Origin: JACIWG01 sp049969935
Lineage (GTDB): Archaea; Thermoproteota; Nitrososphaeria; JACIWG01
Assembly: GCA_049969935.1 (NCBI GenBank)
Contig: JBMFNX010000010.1
Location: 1 to 42,829 of the forward strand
Reading direction: 5' to 3'
DNA length: 42,829 nucleotides
The notes under the pieces are model-generated. The model saw only the letters and a program-made list of their open reading frames with translations. It made no database searches and had not been told where the DNA came from. Shown piece by piece: positions 7,521 to 16,274 of this stretch; within the stretch, counting starts at the first letter, position 1, and every line of letters begins with the position of its first letter. The translations under genes and the position numbers were made by a program.

Positions 7521-8957
7521 GTGAGTAAAGAAAAATTTGATTCAGAAGTACCCTTTTATATCGTTAAAGAACTTGAGGAAAATGGAGCAGAATACGTGGA
7601 AGCTAGACTACATTCAAGGGAAGAAGTAGGATGTGTATTAAAGAATGGTCAGCAGGAGCCTGCCATTATAACATCATCTTATGGACTTGGTGTTAGGGCA
7701 ATTTTTGATGGAACCTTAGTCTTTTCGGCAACAAACATTGTTGATAGAGATAATGCGAAGAAGATTGCTGAAGAAATGATGAGGAAGGCGAGGTCCGCGT
7801 CAGACTTGACAAGTAACAGGATTAGGTTTAGCAGGGAGAGGAGAGTTAAGAAGAAGTGGTCGGCTGTAGAAAAGGAGAGACTTTTGGACAAAAGTTTTGA
7901 TGAAATGATTAAAGTTTTAAAAGAAATGGATGAAATAATTTTGGAGGAAAAAGATTATATTCCGATGAGATTTTTAGAGCTAGAAATTTCTTTGGAAAAG
8001 AAGCTGTTCACAAATTCTCAGGGAACATATGTTGAGGGATATGTTCCAAGATTGTACGTTGGAGGATTTCTTACTGGATTAAAGAATGGAAGAAGTGTAC
8101 AAAAGACTATTGAGTTTGGTGGAAGTGGGGGATGGGAACTGATTTCAAATCTTAGAATATTCGATAGTTTAAAATGTCAAGTTAAGGTTATAAAAGAGGT
8201 TTTAGAAAAGGGTAAAAAAGCTGAAGCAGGCCTATATGATATTATAACAGGTCCAGAGGTTACAGGTATTATGGTTCACGAGTCAATTGGGCATCCTTTT
8301 GAAGCTGATAGGATATTAGGTAGAGAGGGAGCTCAGGCTGGAGAATCATATCTTAAGGCCGGTGATCTTGGGAGAAAGATTGGTAGTATGGAAGCAAACA
8401 TTTCTGATGACCCAACCATTCCCGGCTCATATGGCTTCTACTTATACGATGATGAGGGTGTGGCTGCAAGAAAAAGAAAACTTGTTGTAAACGGTGTCGT
8501 AAACGAACTTCTACATAATAGGGCGACAGCTAGAGATTTTAAGACAAAAAGCAATGGTTCTGCAAGAGCAAACAAGTTTGATAGGGAACCCATTATTAGG
8601 ATGGCGAACACGTATGTTGAGCCCGGCGACTACACTTTTGAGGAGATGATTAAGGATGTTAAGAGAGGAATATTCGTGAACTCTTTCATGGAATGGAATA
8701 TTGATGACATAAGATGGAATCAGAGATATGTTGGACACGAGGCATATCTTATAGAAAATGGGGAAATAAAGTATCCTTTAATAAATCCTGTAATAGAAGT
8801 GACAACAGAAAGGCTGTGGACAAGCCTAGACGCGAGGGGAAAGGAGACACAGTTCTGGGCTGCAACATGTGGTAAAGGTGATCCGATGCAGGGTGTACCG
8901 GTTTGGGCGGGTGGACCTCATCTTAGGTTCAGAAACTTGGAGGTGAAGACGAGATGA
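7521..8957 (+). CDS. tldD: TldD metallopeptidase subunit
   Basis: Catalytic subunit of the TldD/TldE heterodimer, a zinc protease that cleaves unfolded peptides and, in bacteria, matures microcin B17. The metal site is the HExxxH motif HESIGHPFEAD around residue 253. The flanking conserved GxEVTGIMVHES and the C-terminal region are intact, and 478 aa is normal. The start is GTG with a TATA element at about 7491-7500, consistent with a leaderless transcript. Its stop overlaps the start of tldE in ATGA, indicating translational coupling. Confidence 0.95.
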   Translation: MSKEKFDSEVPFYIVKELEENGAEYVEARLHSREEVGCVLKNGQQEPAIITSSYGLGVRAIFDGTLVFSATNIVDRDNAKKIAEEMMRKARSASDLTSNRIRFSRERRVKKKWSAVEKERLLDKSFDEMIKVLKEMDEIILEEKDYIPMRFLELEISLEKKLFTNSQGTYVEGYVPRLYVGGFLTGLKNGRSVQKTIEFGGSGGWELISNLRIFDSLKCQVKVIKEVLEKGKKAEAGLYDIITGPEVTGIMVHESIGHPFEADRILGREGAQAGESYLKAGDLGRKIGSMEANISDDPTIPGSYGFYLYDDEGVAARKRKLVVNGVVNELLHNRATARDFKTKSNGSARANKFDREPIIRMANTYVEPGDYTFEEMIKDVKRGIFVNSFMEWNIDDIRWNQRYVGHEAYLIENGEIKYPLINPVIEVTTERLWTSLDARGKETQFWAATCGKGDPMQGVPVWAGGPHLRFRNLEVKTR

Positions 8958-10291
8958 ACGAGATACTAGATAATGTTGTTGACAGGGTTTTCAAAAAAGC
9001 TGTAGAGCTTAAGGTTGACGATGCCTCAGTTATAGCAGCATATGGGAGAGAGAATATGGCTAGGTTCAGTAACAATTCTATAACAGTAGTGAACACATTA
9101 GATGAGATGGCAGTATTTCTTTACATGATAAAAGATGGGAAGAGAGTTGTTGGAGTAACATATTCTGTAAAAAATGGGGAATTAGATAAGTTTGTTGAAA
9201 GACTATTTTCAAGCATGCAGTTTGTAGAAAAAAGTTCAGAGGCAACAGCCATGCCAAAAGGCGTCTTCAAATATTCTGGTGAAAACGATTATGATAAGGA
9301 GATAGAGGGATTAAGTGAAGGAATAATCGACTACTGCGAGAATGCAATAAATGCAGCGCTTTCAGAGGGAGCTAAAAGGGTTTCGGGAACAATTTCAGCA
9401 AACACTGAATTTTATAAGATAAAGACTTCTGGAGGAGTGGAAGAATATGATAGAGTAAGCTATGTTAGTGCAAATGTTAGAGCCTTTTCTGAAACAAACT
9501 CGAGCGGACACGGCCTATCCTGTGCCACATACCTTTCAAAATTTCATCCAGATGAGGCTGGAAAGGCTGCTGGAACCTTTGCTAGAGAATCAAAGAATAT
9601 AGGATACTGGGGTGAAGGTGAATATGACCTAATATTGGGCCCTACAGTCGCAGCCGACATCTTTCAAATGGTAGGAACTTCAGCTTCAGCCTTCAGAGTC
9701 GATAGTGGAACATCATTCTTTAAAGACTGCTTAGGCAAAAAGGTTGCTGTTGAAACCTTAACAGTAGAAGATTATGGGACAGTAGAAGGAGGATTTGGTG
9801 GAAGAAAATTTGACGATGAAGGTGTACCAACACAGAAGAATATTATAATAGAAAATGGTGTACTGAAAACCTATCTACATAATACTACGACAGCAAAAAA
9901 GTATAATACGGTAACTACCGGGAATGCTGGAATAATTGCACCACATCCATGGAATATAGTTGTAAACGCTGGAGACATGAGTGTTGAGGAAATGATAAAA
10001 GAATGCAAGAAGGCCATATATGTTACAAACAATTGGTATACTAGATACCAAAATTATATGAGCGGAGAATATTCTACGATACCAAGGGACGCCACATTTC
10101 TGATAGAAAACGGTAGCATAAAGTATGCTATAAATGGTACTAGAATAAGCGATAGTGTTCCTAGACAGCTTTCAAGCATAAAGGCAATCGGTAAAGATAG
10201 AAAGTGGATAAAGTGGTGGGAGATAGAAGTGCCAGTTTATACACCAGCAATATTAATTGAAAGGTCTAGGATCACGAAAGCACAGTTCTAG
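8954..10291 (+). CDS. tldE: TldE/PmbA, non-catalytic partner of TldD
   Basis: Homologue of TldD lacking the HExxxH motif, as expected for TldE. Family features include YDLILGPTVAADIFQMVG and the PmbA-type segment with FGGRKFDDEGVPTQ followed by LHNTTTAKKY. The length is 445 aa. Four bases overlap with tldD (ATGA at 8954-8957). The gene is convergent with the P-loop protein at 10288 and their stop codons overlap by four bases. Confidence 0.94.
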   Translation: MNEILDNVVDRVFKKAVELKVDDASVIAAYGRENMARFSNNSITVVNTLDEMAVFLYMIKDGKRVVGVTYSVKNGELDKFVERLFSSMQFVEKSSEATAMPKGVFKYSGENDYDKEIEGLSEGIIDYCENAINAALSEGAKRVSGTISANTEFYKIKTSGGVEEYDRVSYVSANVRAFSETNSSGHGLSCATYLSKFHPDEAGKAAGTFARESKNIGYWGEGEYDLILGPTVAADIFQMVGTSASAFRVDSGTSFFKDCLGKKVAVETLTVEDYGTVEGGFGGRKFDDEGVPTQKNIIIENGVLKTYLHNTTTAKKYNTVTTGNAGIIAPHPWNIVVNAGDMSVEEMIKECKKAIYVTNNWYTRYQNYMSGEYSTIPRDATFLIENGSIKYAINGTRISDSVPRQLSSIKAIGKDRKWIKWWEIEVPVYTPAILIERSRITKAQF

Positions 10292-11532
10292 TCTTCAACA
10301 ATATGTCTTATGTACATGTGAGTCTGGTGTATAGTTATCTTTTTACCCTCGTATGTGCCAGTGTTCAAGAGATAAAATTTTACTCCAGCCTCATAGAGGG
10401 ACCTAAAAAATTCTTCTTCAACCTTCATATTATGTTCTGGAGGATATGGGTTATAGAATGGTTCAAAACCATATTGGCCCCACTTTTCAGGCGGACCTGA
10501 ACCAGGTCTTATGATAAACCTTCCCTCCCTAAGAATCTTTATCGCTTCATCTATTTCTAAAAGCCTAACAGGCTTAGATACTTCATCACGTGTTAGCAAG
10601 AGAATGTATTTGACTTCACAGCTGTTTATAACATTCTCTTTACCCTTCTCCCTTTCAACCAGCTCACCATTTGAATCCTTAACTAGCATTGGAAACCTTT
10701 CTCTTGGAAACATTACCCTAGAATTTGGATAAGACCAATAGCATCTATCGCATCCAAGGTCGAATACACATTTCCTTTCACCATCTAAAACAGCCTTATA
10801 GCATTCACCCATTTTCAATGGGTCATCAGACATTTGAGCACACTTACTCTTTTCAGTGACAACATTTTCTAGTGGAAGGTCATGGAAAAGTTTAATGAAT
10901 GTCGGATGGTTTATCGCTATCTCTGTACGCATGTAAAGCCAATTTTCGGTAGCGTAGGCAATAGGATTAGGTTCAAAGAAAACGAAAACGTAGTCGTCAG
11001 AATGAACTTTGGCACCACCAATATTGTATATGAGTTCATGAAACTGTGAAGTCTTACCTGTTCCAGTGGGTGCAACAATAATAACGCCAGCATATCCTGA
11101 AGAATTTGGTACAGCAACACATGCACCATGTATAGCATATCCACCCCTACCCTCTAGTATGTGTGTTGCAAGACCTAGGGCGCCAGCAGACTTAGCTGCA
11201 CCATAATATTCACAATTTACAATAAGTGTCCTGCGTTTATCAAAATTATAGAATATTAGAGGCTCATACCCTTCTACACCATAAACATCATAAATTATGC
11301 CATCAACATCGCCTTCATCAGATGCTGGAAACCAGTTCAGGTTCCAGTATTCGTAAACGTGTAGGGAGTTAGTTTTGAGCATAATCTTGGCACCACAAAT
11401 GTCCGCAACAGCCTCATATGGAAGCTCTTGCACCCGACTGAGAATCCCGTCTATTTCACCTTTATCCCTAACCTTTGGAGGGCGGCGGTCAGGGAAAGTA
11501 AAATAGTTATTCTTAACTCTACTATCACGCAT
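10288..11532 (-). CDS. P-loop protein resembling the PEPCK/HprK kinase superfamily, cysteine-rich
   Basis: A 414-aa cytoplasmic protein with a clear P-loop, APTGTGKTSQ, near residue 154, followed by AKVHSDDYVFVFF, which resembles the second metal-binding Asp motif of HPr kinase and ATP-dependent PEP carboxykinase. Between about residues 225 and 275 five cysteines are spaced C-x12-C-x10-C-x5-C-x2-C, possibly a metal or Fe-S site. The exact reaction is unknown to me; the superfamily assignment is by motif pattern only. The ATG at 11530-11532 has GGGGTAC about seven bases upstream. The gene is isolated, convergent with tldE and divergent from glnA. Confidence 0.55.
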   Translation of the reverse strand: MRDSRVKNNYFTFPDRRPPKVRDKGEIDGILSRVQELPYEAVADICGAKIMLKTNSLHVYEYWNLNWFPASDEGDVDGIIYDVYGVEGYEPLIFYNFDKRRTLIVNCEYYGAAKSAGALGLATHILEGRGGYAIHGACVAVPNSSGYAGVIIVAPTGTGKTSQFHELIYNIGGAKVHSDDYVFVFFEPNPIAYATENWLYMRTEIAINHPTFIKLFHDLPLENVVTEKSKCAQMSDDPLKMGECYKAVLDGERKCVFDLGCDRCYWSYPNSRVMFPRERFPMLVKDSNGELVEREKGKENVINSCEVKYILLLTRDEVSKPVRLLEIDEAIKILREGRFIIRPGSGPPEKWGQYGFEPFYNPYPPEHNMKVEEEFFRSLYEAGVKFYLLNTGTYEGKKITIHQTHMYIRHIVED

Positions 11533-11814
11533 TAACAGTACCCCAACAGGATATTGGCTATAAAACTTTCTAATAAAAATTGGATAGCAAACTACTTTAT
11601 AATGTTATGTTAATTATAATTTTTTTGGCATATTGCGACAATAAAGATGTAAAAGTTTATATAAAAAGGAGGAAAATATTGTTGGGACAAAGTTTTCTTA
11701 AAAAATTTAATTTTGTATATTTTTTATATTATTTATTGAAATTTTGTAAAATTTATAAAATTGTTTGCAGGAAAAAGTTTATAAGATATATTATTGGAGG
11801 TATTAGCCCATATA
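11533..11814. other. AT-rich intergenic region upstream of glnA
   Basis: About 280 bp, extremely A/T rich. It contains several TATA-like blocks (TTTATATAAAA at about 11656-11666, TTTATAA at 11778-11784) and two GGAGG motifs (11669-11673 and 11796-11800). A plus-strand frame here ends at 11825 but has low-complexity Phe/Tyr/Lys composition and looks accidental. No folded RNA element is recognised. Confidence 0.5.
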
Positions 11815-13191
11815 GTGGCGAGTAGAATGCGTCACTTTAAAGACGCCGTGTGGAAAGAAAATGTTACAAAAGTTGTGCAAGAAATAAGAGGCAAAAACAT
11901 CAAATTTATCAAACTACAGTTCACTGACGTAAACGGGATTCTTAAAAGCCTTTCTGTACACTCTAAAAATATAGAAAGCATACTAGAGAATGGGCAGTCT
12001 TTCGATGGATCATCTATTACAGGATTTAGACCTATCGAAGAATCTGATATGGTACTCTATCCCGATCCCTCAACATTCGCTGAAATACCATGGAGACCTC
12101 ATGAGAAGGCTTCAGGTAGAATGATATGTGACGTCTACACTCCTGAAGATAGAAGATTTGAGGGAGACCCAAGATATGTTCTAGAAAGAGCACTAAAAAA
12201 GTGCGAGGATGCTGGAATGAAGTTTGTTTGTGCACCAGAATTAGAATTCTTTCTACTAAAAGAAAGTGAGGATGGTAAAGTTCCAAAGCCGATAGACATG
12301 GCAGGATATTTCGACTACCATCCAGGAGACCTAACGGACTGGATAAGGAGGGAAATAGCGGACATGGCAGAATGTTTCGGAATAGAGATAGAAATAGCAC
12401 ATCATGAAGTAGCATTGGGACAGAATGAGATAGATTTCAAGTTTGATGAAGCTTTGGAGACAGCTGATAGGACGATAACAATGAAGATGGTTACAAAAAT
12501 TGTTGCAGCAAAAAATGGTTACCTTGCAACATACATGCCTAAACCATTTTATGGAGTGAACGGTTCAGGAATGCATGTACACCAGAGCATGTGGAACCTA
12601 GATAGGACAGAAAACCTCTTCTACTCAGACGATCCTTCATCAAATTTTCTATCCGAGACTGCAAAATATTTTATAGGAGGACAACTTTATTTTGGAAGAG
12701 AAATGTGTGCGGTTCTAGCATCATGGCCTAACTCTTACAAGAGGCTTGTTCCAGGATATGAGGCTCCAGTGTACGTTGCATGGGCCTTCAAAAACAGGTC
12801 TCCGCTTATAAGGGTGCCAAACTTTGGTGGAAGAAAAAATGCTGCAAGATGTGAGATAAGATGCCCTGACCCAGCTGGAAACCCGTATCTACAGTTTGCA
12901 GTATTATGCTTAGCCGGGCTCGAGGGTATAAAGAGGAAGATTGACCCAGGTGAGCCGACGGAACTTAACGTTTACAAGCTAAGCTATGAGGAAAGGAGGG
13001 CGAGAAACATTGTGTCTTTGCCTGAATCTCTTAAAGAGGCATTAGATCTTATGCAAGACAGTGAGTTCATGAAAGAGGCTTTGGGTGAAACACTATTCAA
13101 CAACTACTTGCATATAAAGAGGAAGGAATGGGACATTTACAGGACACAGGTTACAGAATGGGAGATTGAAAGGTATATAAGAAGATTATGA
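11815..13191 (+). CDS. glnA: Glutamine synthetase, type I
   Basis: Makes glutamine from glutamate, ammonia and ATP. Signatures include KLQFTDVNGILKS at the N-terminus, FDGSSITGF, NGSGMHVHQSM, NRSPLIRVP and RCEIRCPDPAGNPY, giving a complete enzyme of about 458 aa. The start is uncertain: an upstream TTG at 11794 lies too close to the TATA box at 11778-11784, while GTG at 11815 and ATG at 11827 fit better; GGAGG at 11796 precedes both. It is first in an operon with the glutamate synthase amidotransferase and synthase genes, forming a GS-GOGAT ammonia-assimilation unit. Confidence 0.95.
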   Translation: MASRMRHFKDAVWKENVTKVVQEIRGKNIKFIKLQFTDVNGILKSLSVHSKNIESILENGQSFDGSSITGFRPIEESDMVLYPDPSTFAEIPWRPHEKASGRMICDVYTPEDRRFEGDPRYVLERALKKCEDAGMKFVCAPELEFFLLKESEDGKVPKPIDMAGYFDYHPGDLTDWIRREIADMAECFGIEIEIAHHEVALGQNEIDFKFDEALETADRTITMKMVTKIVAAKNGYLATYMPKPFYGVNGSGMHVHQSMWNLDRTENLFYSDDPSSNFLSETAKYFIGGQLYFGREMCAVLASWPNSYKRLVPGYEAPVYVAWAFKNRSPLIRVPNFGGRKNAARCEIRCPDPAGNPYLQFAVLCLAGLEGIKRKIDPGEPTELNVYKLSYEERRARNIVSLPESLKEALDLMQDSEFMKEALGETLFNNYLHIKRKEWDIYRTQVTEWEIERYIRRL

Positions 13192-13203
13192 GGTGAAGGT
13201 AAA

Positions 13204-14115
13204 ATCTGTGGTATAGCATGCATATTTCTTGAAGAAGAAGGGCCTGTTGGAAAAAATTTGATCATGATGATGGAGAACCTGCAGCATAGGGGCAAAGATT
13301 CCGCCGGCGTCGCCGTTTACGGAAGAGAAGGTGTTCAAGAGGACGAGTATATTATCAAAATTTTTACAAAAGATGTTGTAGGAGCGCTGAGCAAGGTTTC
13401 AACAGCATTAGCGTCAGCAGGTGCAGACATTAGAAGTATAAAAATAAACACGTTAAGAGGCTTCGGCTTCGACAAGTATATTGTGAGAGTTTATGAGGAA
13501 AGGTTAGGTGATGTTGTTGAAAGAATTAATGCGACAGGATTAGCTAAGGTGATAAGTATAGGAAAGAAGATGGAGATAATAAAGGATATAGGGCTTGCTG
13601 AGGAATTAGAAAAAAATTTCAAGGTTTCTGAAATGATTGGAACACATGGGCTTGGACATGTAAGGTTTTCAACAGAAAGTGGAGTCGACATCTTTCACGC
13701 ACACCCCTTCCAGTCACTTAAATATCCTGATATAGCACTAGTACACAATGGGCAGATCACAAACTATTGGAAGATAAGAGAAAAACTTGAACGTGCAGGA
13801 GTTTCGTTTGAAACAGAAAACGATTCGGAACTGATTGTACACTATGTTGTAGAAATGATGAACAAGGGATACAGTTTAGAGGAGATATTGAAAAACTCAG
13901 TTAAAGAACTAGATGGACCATTCTCTTACATAATTTCGACATCAGATTCTATTGGAATGGTAAGAGACAAACTTGGACTAAGACCACTACTAGTATTTGA
14001 GGGTGAAAAAATTAGGGCAGCGGCTTCAGAAGAAAGTGCACTGAGAATATTTGGAGACAGTGGAAGGATAAGAGGGCTTAGGCCAGGTGAAGTCGTATGC
14101 TGGAGGAGAAACTGA
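13204..14115 (+). CDS. Glutamate synthase class II glutamine amidotransferase with inserted ACT domain; apparent ATC start
   Basis: Releases ammonia from glutamine for the adjacent synthase. The Ntn-type family needs Cys as residue 2. The frame reads CGIACIFLEEEG directly after an ATC codon at 13204-13206, and GGTGA ends seven bases upstream. The stop of glnA lies in the same frame, and no ATG, GTG or TTG occurs between that stop and the cysteine, so ATC is the likely initiator (303 aa). Further motifs are LQHRGKDSAG, GHVRFST and LVHNGQITNYW. Residues about 49-125 (IIKIFTKDVVGALSKVSTAL onward) resemble an ACT ligand-binding domain inserted in the amidotransferase fold. The alternatives are a sequencing error of ATG, or the downstream TTG at 13258, which would delete the nucleophile. 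Confidence 0.85.
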   Translation: MCGIACIFLEEEGPVGKNLIMMMENLQHRGKDSAGVAVYGREGVQEDEYIIKIFTKDVVGALSKVSTALASAGADIRSIKINTLRGFGFDKYIVRVYEERLGDVVERINATGLAKVISIGKKMEIIKDIGLAEELEKNFKVSEMIGTHGLGHVRFSTESGVDIFHAHPFQSLKYPDIALVHNGQITNYWKIREKLERAGVSFETENDSELIVHYVVEMMNKGYSLEEILKNSVKELDGPFSYIISTSDSIGMVRDKLGLRPLLVFEGEKIRAAASEESALRIFGDSGRIRGLRPGEVVCWRRN

Positions 14116-16226
14116 AGGTAGTTGATGCAGAAAAATATAGTGTGAGAGAACTAAACCTTGAACTCAAGAGGCTATCAAACGTTTTTGAAAAGATTATCTT
14201 AGAAAATCCAAACGGAAAACATCATGTTGCAGCAGGATTAACCAAAAGGGTTGAGATAGAAGTTAGGGGGTCAGTCGGATACTTTCTTGGAACAATGATA
14301 GACGGGCCAAATATTATAGTTGAAGGCAATAGTGGATGGTTTACTGGAGATAATATGACGGGGGGAAAGGTTATTGTTGAAGGAGATGCTGGAAACGGTG
14401 TTGGACAAGGAATCTATGGTGGAAAGATTATAGTGAAAGGAGACTGTGGAGACAGGATAGGTGCGCTAATGAAAAATGGTACAATAATCGTTTTAGGAAA
14501 CACTGGTATAATGAGTGGACTTTACATGATGGGTGGAGAAATAATAGTGTTTGGAAAAACTGGCGAGTACACAGGAGAGTCTATTATAGGTGGAAAAATA
14601 TTTTTTACAGGACCGGAGCCGAGCCTTGGAAAAAATGCTACAGTATACGATGCCACGGAAGAGGAAATCATTCACGTAAACAGTATTTTAGAAGAAAATG
14701 GACTACCAAAATATGGTGGGCGGGTAAGAAAAATTTTACCGGAGAACAGAAGACCTTTTTATAGTCCAAAAAATGCTATTAAAGAAAATGTTAACAAAAC
14801 TAGAACAAGGTACCAGATAATCTTAGACCATAAACTTTGCAAAGTTTGCGGCACATGTGTTAGAGTCTGCCCACAGGAGGTTTTTAAAAGGGTTGGAGAA
14901 GACTACATTACACCATTAAATGAGCTAGACTGTGTAGGATGTGAAACATGCATCGAATATTGTCCATCGAAGGCGATAAAAATTTACCCGATAACAGAAG
15001 ATACAGGCCTTTCATGGAAAAATAATATTATAAGAGAGATACAGGCTAAAGCTTTAATTGGGAAGCCTATAGTTAGAGGCACAAGCGCCTGGAGAAACTT
15101 TCCAAGCTTCGACGACCTCATAATATTGTGTGCACAGACTTCAAGACCGCCGATAGACCACTATAGGGAACCTTGTGAAACAGAAGTTATTCTAGGAAAA
15201 AGGTATGCTGAAAACCCTTTAAGGCTTAAGGCGCCAATTATAGTTGGAGCAATGTCCTTCGGTGCAATAAGTAGGGAGGCGAAGATTGCAATAGCAAAAG
15301 CTGCAACAAAGGTTGGGATAGCAGTAAATACTGGTGAAGGAGGAATAATTCCAGAAGAAAGAGAAAACGCTTCAATTTTAATAGCACAATATGCTTCAGG
15401 AAGATTTGGAATAAATGCGAAAAATTTGCAGAATGCTGACGCTATTGAGATAAAAATTGGGCAGGGAGCTAAGGCTGGACAAGGTGGGCTGCTAATGGGC
15501 GAAAAGGTTACGGCAGAAATAGCGGCTGTGAGAGGAATACCTGTCGGCACTGACGCTGTGAGCCCAGCAAGACACTTGGACATTGTTGGACCAGAAGATT
15601 TGAAAATGAAGATAGAACAGTTGAGAGAAATCACGGACTGGAGAATCCCTATTATTGTAAAATATTCTGCTGGAAGAGTCTATGATGATGTTAAGATTGC
15701 AGCAAAGGCTGGTGCAGACATAATCGTTGTAGACGGAAAACAGGGTGGTACTGGAGCTGCACCGGATATAATACTTGAGCATGCAGGCTTACCTACTTTA
15801 CCTGCACTAGTGGAGGCTGATAGGGCATTAAAGGAGATAGGATTAAGGGATGAAGTTAACCTTGTAATATCAGGGGGTATAAGAAGTGGAGCTGACATCG
15901 CTAAAGCACTTGCACTTGGAGCAGATGCTGTAGCGATGGCTACACCGATACTTGTGGCCATGGGATGCAAGGTTTGCGGCCTCTGTAGTACTGGAAAATG
16001 TCCTAAGGGTATAGCGACACAGGATCCGGTTCTTAGAAGAAGGTTGAAGGTTGAAGAGGCTGTGGAAAGGGTTGAAAACTATTTAACAACTGTTATCGAA
16101 GAGCTTAAAATGCTTACACAGTTGTCTGGTAAAACACATGTTAAAAACTTGGAGAAAGATGATTTGAGAGCAATAACATTGGAGGTTTCAACAATAGCTG
16201 GAGTAAAGCTTGTTGGAACGGGATAA
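14097..16226 (+). CDS. gltB: Glutamate synthase: GXGXG + 2x[4Fe-4S] ferredoxin + FMN synthase domain
   Basis: Converts 2-oxoglutarate and ammonia into glutamate. Three modules lie in one 709-aa chain. First is a GXGXG beta-helix (about 40-190, repeated GGxIIVxGxxG). Second is a two-cluster ferredoxin (about 240-300) with CKVCGTCVRVCP and CVGCETCIEYCP. Third is the FMN-binding synthase domain (about 345-660) with NTGEGGIIPEE, GQGAKAGQGG and VDGKQGGTGAAP, ending in CKVCGLCSTGKCP for the 3Fe-4S cluster. In many methanogens these modules are separate genes. No NAD(P)H subunit is nearby, so ferredoxin may be the donor. The ATG at 14097 overlaps the upstream gene by 19 bp and has GGTGA six bases before it. 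Confidence 0.93.
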   Translation: MLEEKLKVVDAEKYSVRELNLELKRLSNVFEKIILENPNGKHHVAAGLTKRVEIEVRGSVGYFLGTMIDGPNIIVEGNSGWFTGDNMTGGKVIVEGDAGNGVGQGIYGGKIIVKGDCGDRIGALMKNGTIIVLGNTGIMSGLYMMGGEIIVFGKTGEYTGESIIGGKIFFTGPEPSLGKNATVYDATEEEIIHVNSILEENGLPKYGGRVRKILPENRRPFYSPKNAIKENVNKTRTRYQIILDHKLCKVCGTCVRVCPQEVFKRVGEDYITPLNELDCVGCETCIEYCPSKAIKIYPITEDTGLSWKNNIIREIQAKALIGKPIVRGTSAWRNFPSFDDLIILCAQTSRPPIDHYREPCETEVILGKRYAENPLRLKAPIIVGAMSFGAISREAKIAIAKAATKVGIAVNTGEGGIIPEERENASILIAQYASGRFGINAKNLQNADAIEIKIGQGAKAGQGGLLMGEKVTAEIAAVRGIPVGTDAVSPARHLDIVGPEDLKMKIEQLREITDWRIPIIVKYSAGRVYDDVKIAAKAGADIIVVDGKQGGTGAAPDIILEHAGLPTLPALVEADRALKEIGLRDEVNLVISGGIRSGADIAKALALGADAVAMATPILVAMGCKVCGLCSTGKCPKGIATQDPVLRRRLKVEEAVERVENYLTTVIEELKMLTQLSGKTHVKNLEKDDLRAITLEVSTIAGVKLVGTG

Positions 16227-16274
16227 AATGTCTCCCAAAAATTTTAGAACATTCTATTCTATAAGTTAATCTTT

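Noticed and set aside
11794..11796. TTG at 11794 as the glnA start
   Set aside because: It sits 10-16 bp from the TATA box, so it is probably not in the transcript; the GGAGG that includes its last base is better read as a ribosome-binding site for a later start.
11580..11825. 81-aa frame, or its 47-aa TTG-started end after GGAGG, before glnA
   Set aside because: Low-complexity Phe/Tyr/Lys composition in a very AT-rich region, overlap with the glnA start, and a TATA box too close to the GGAGG.
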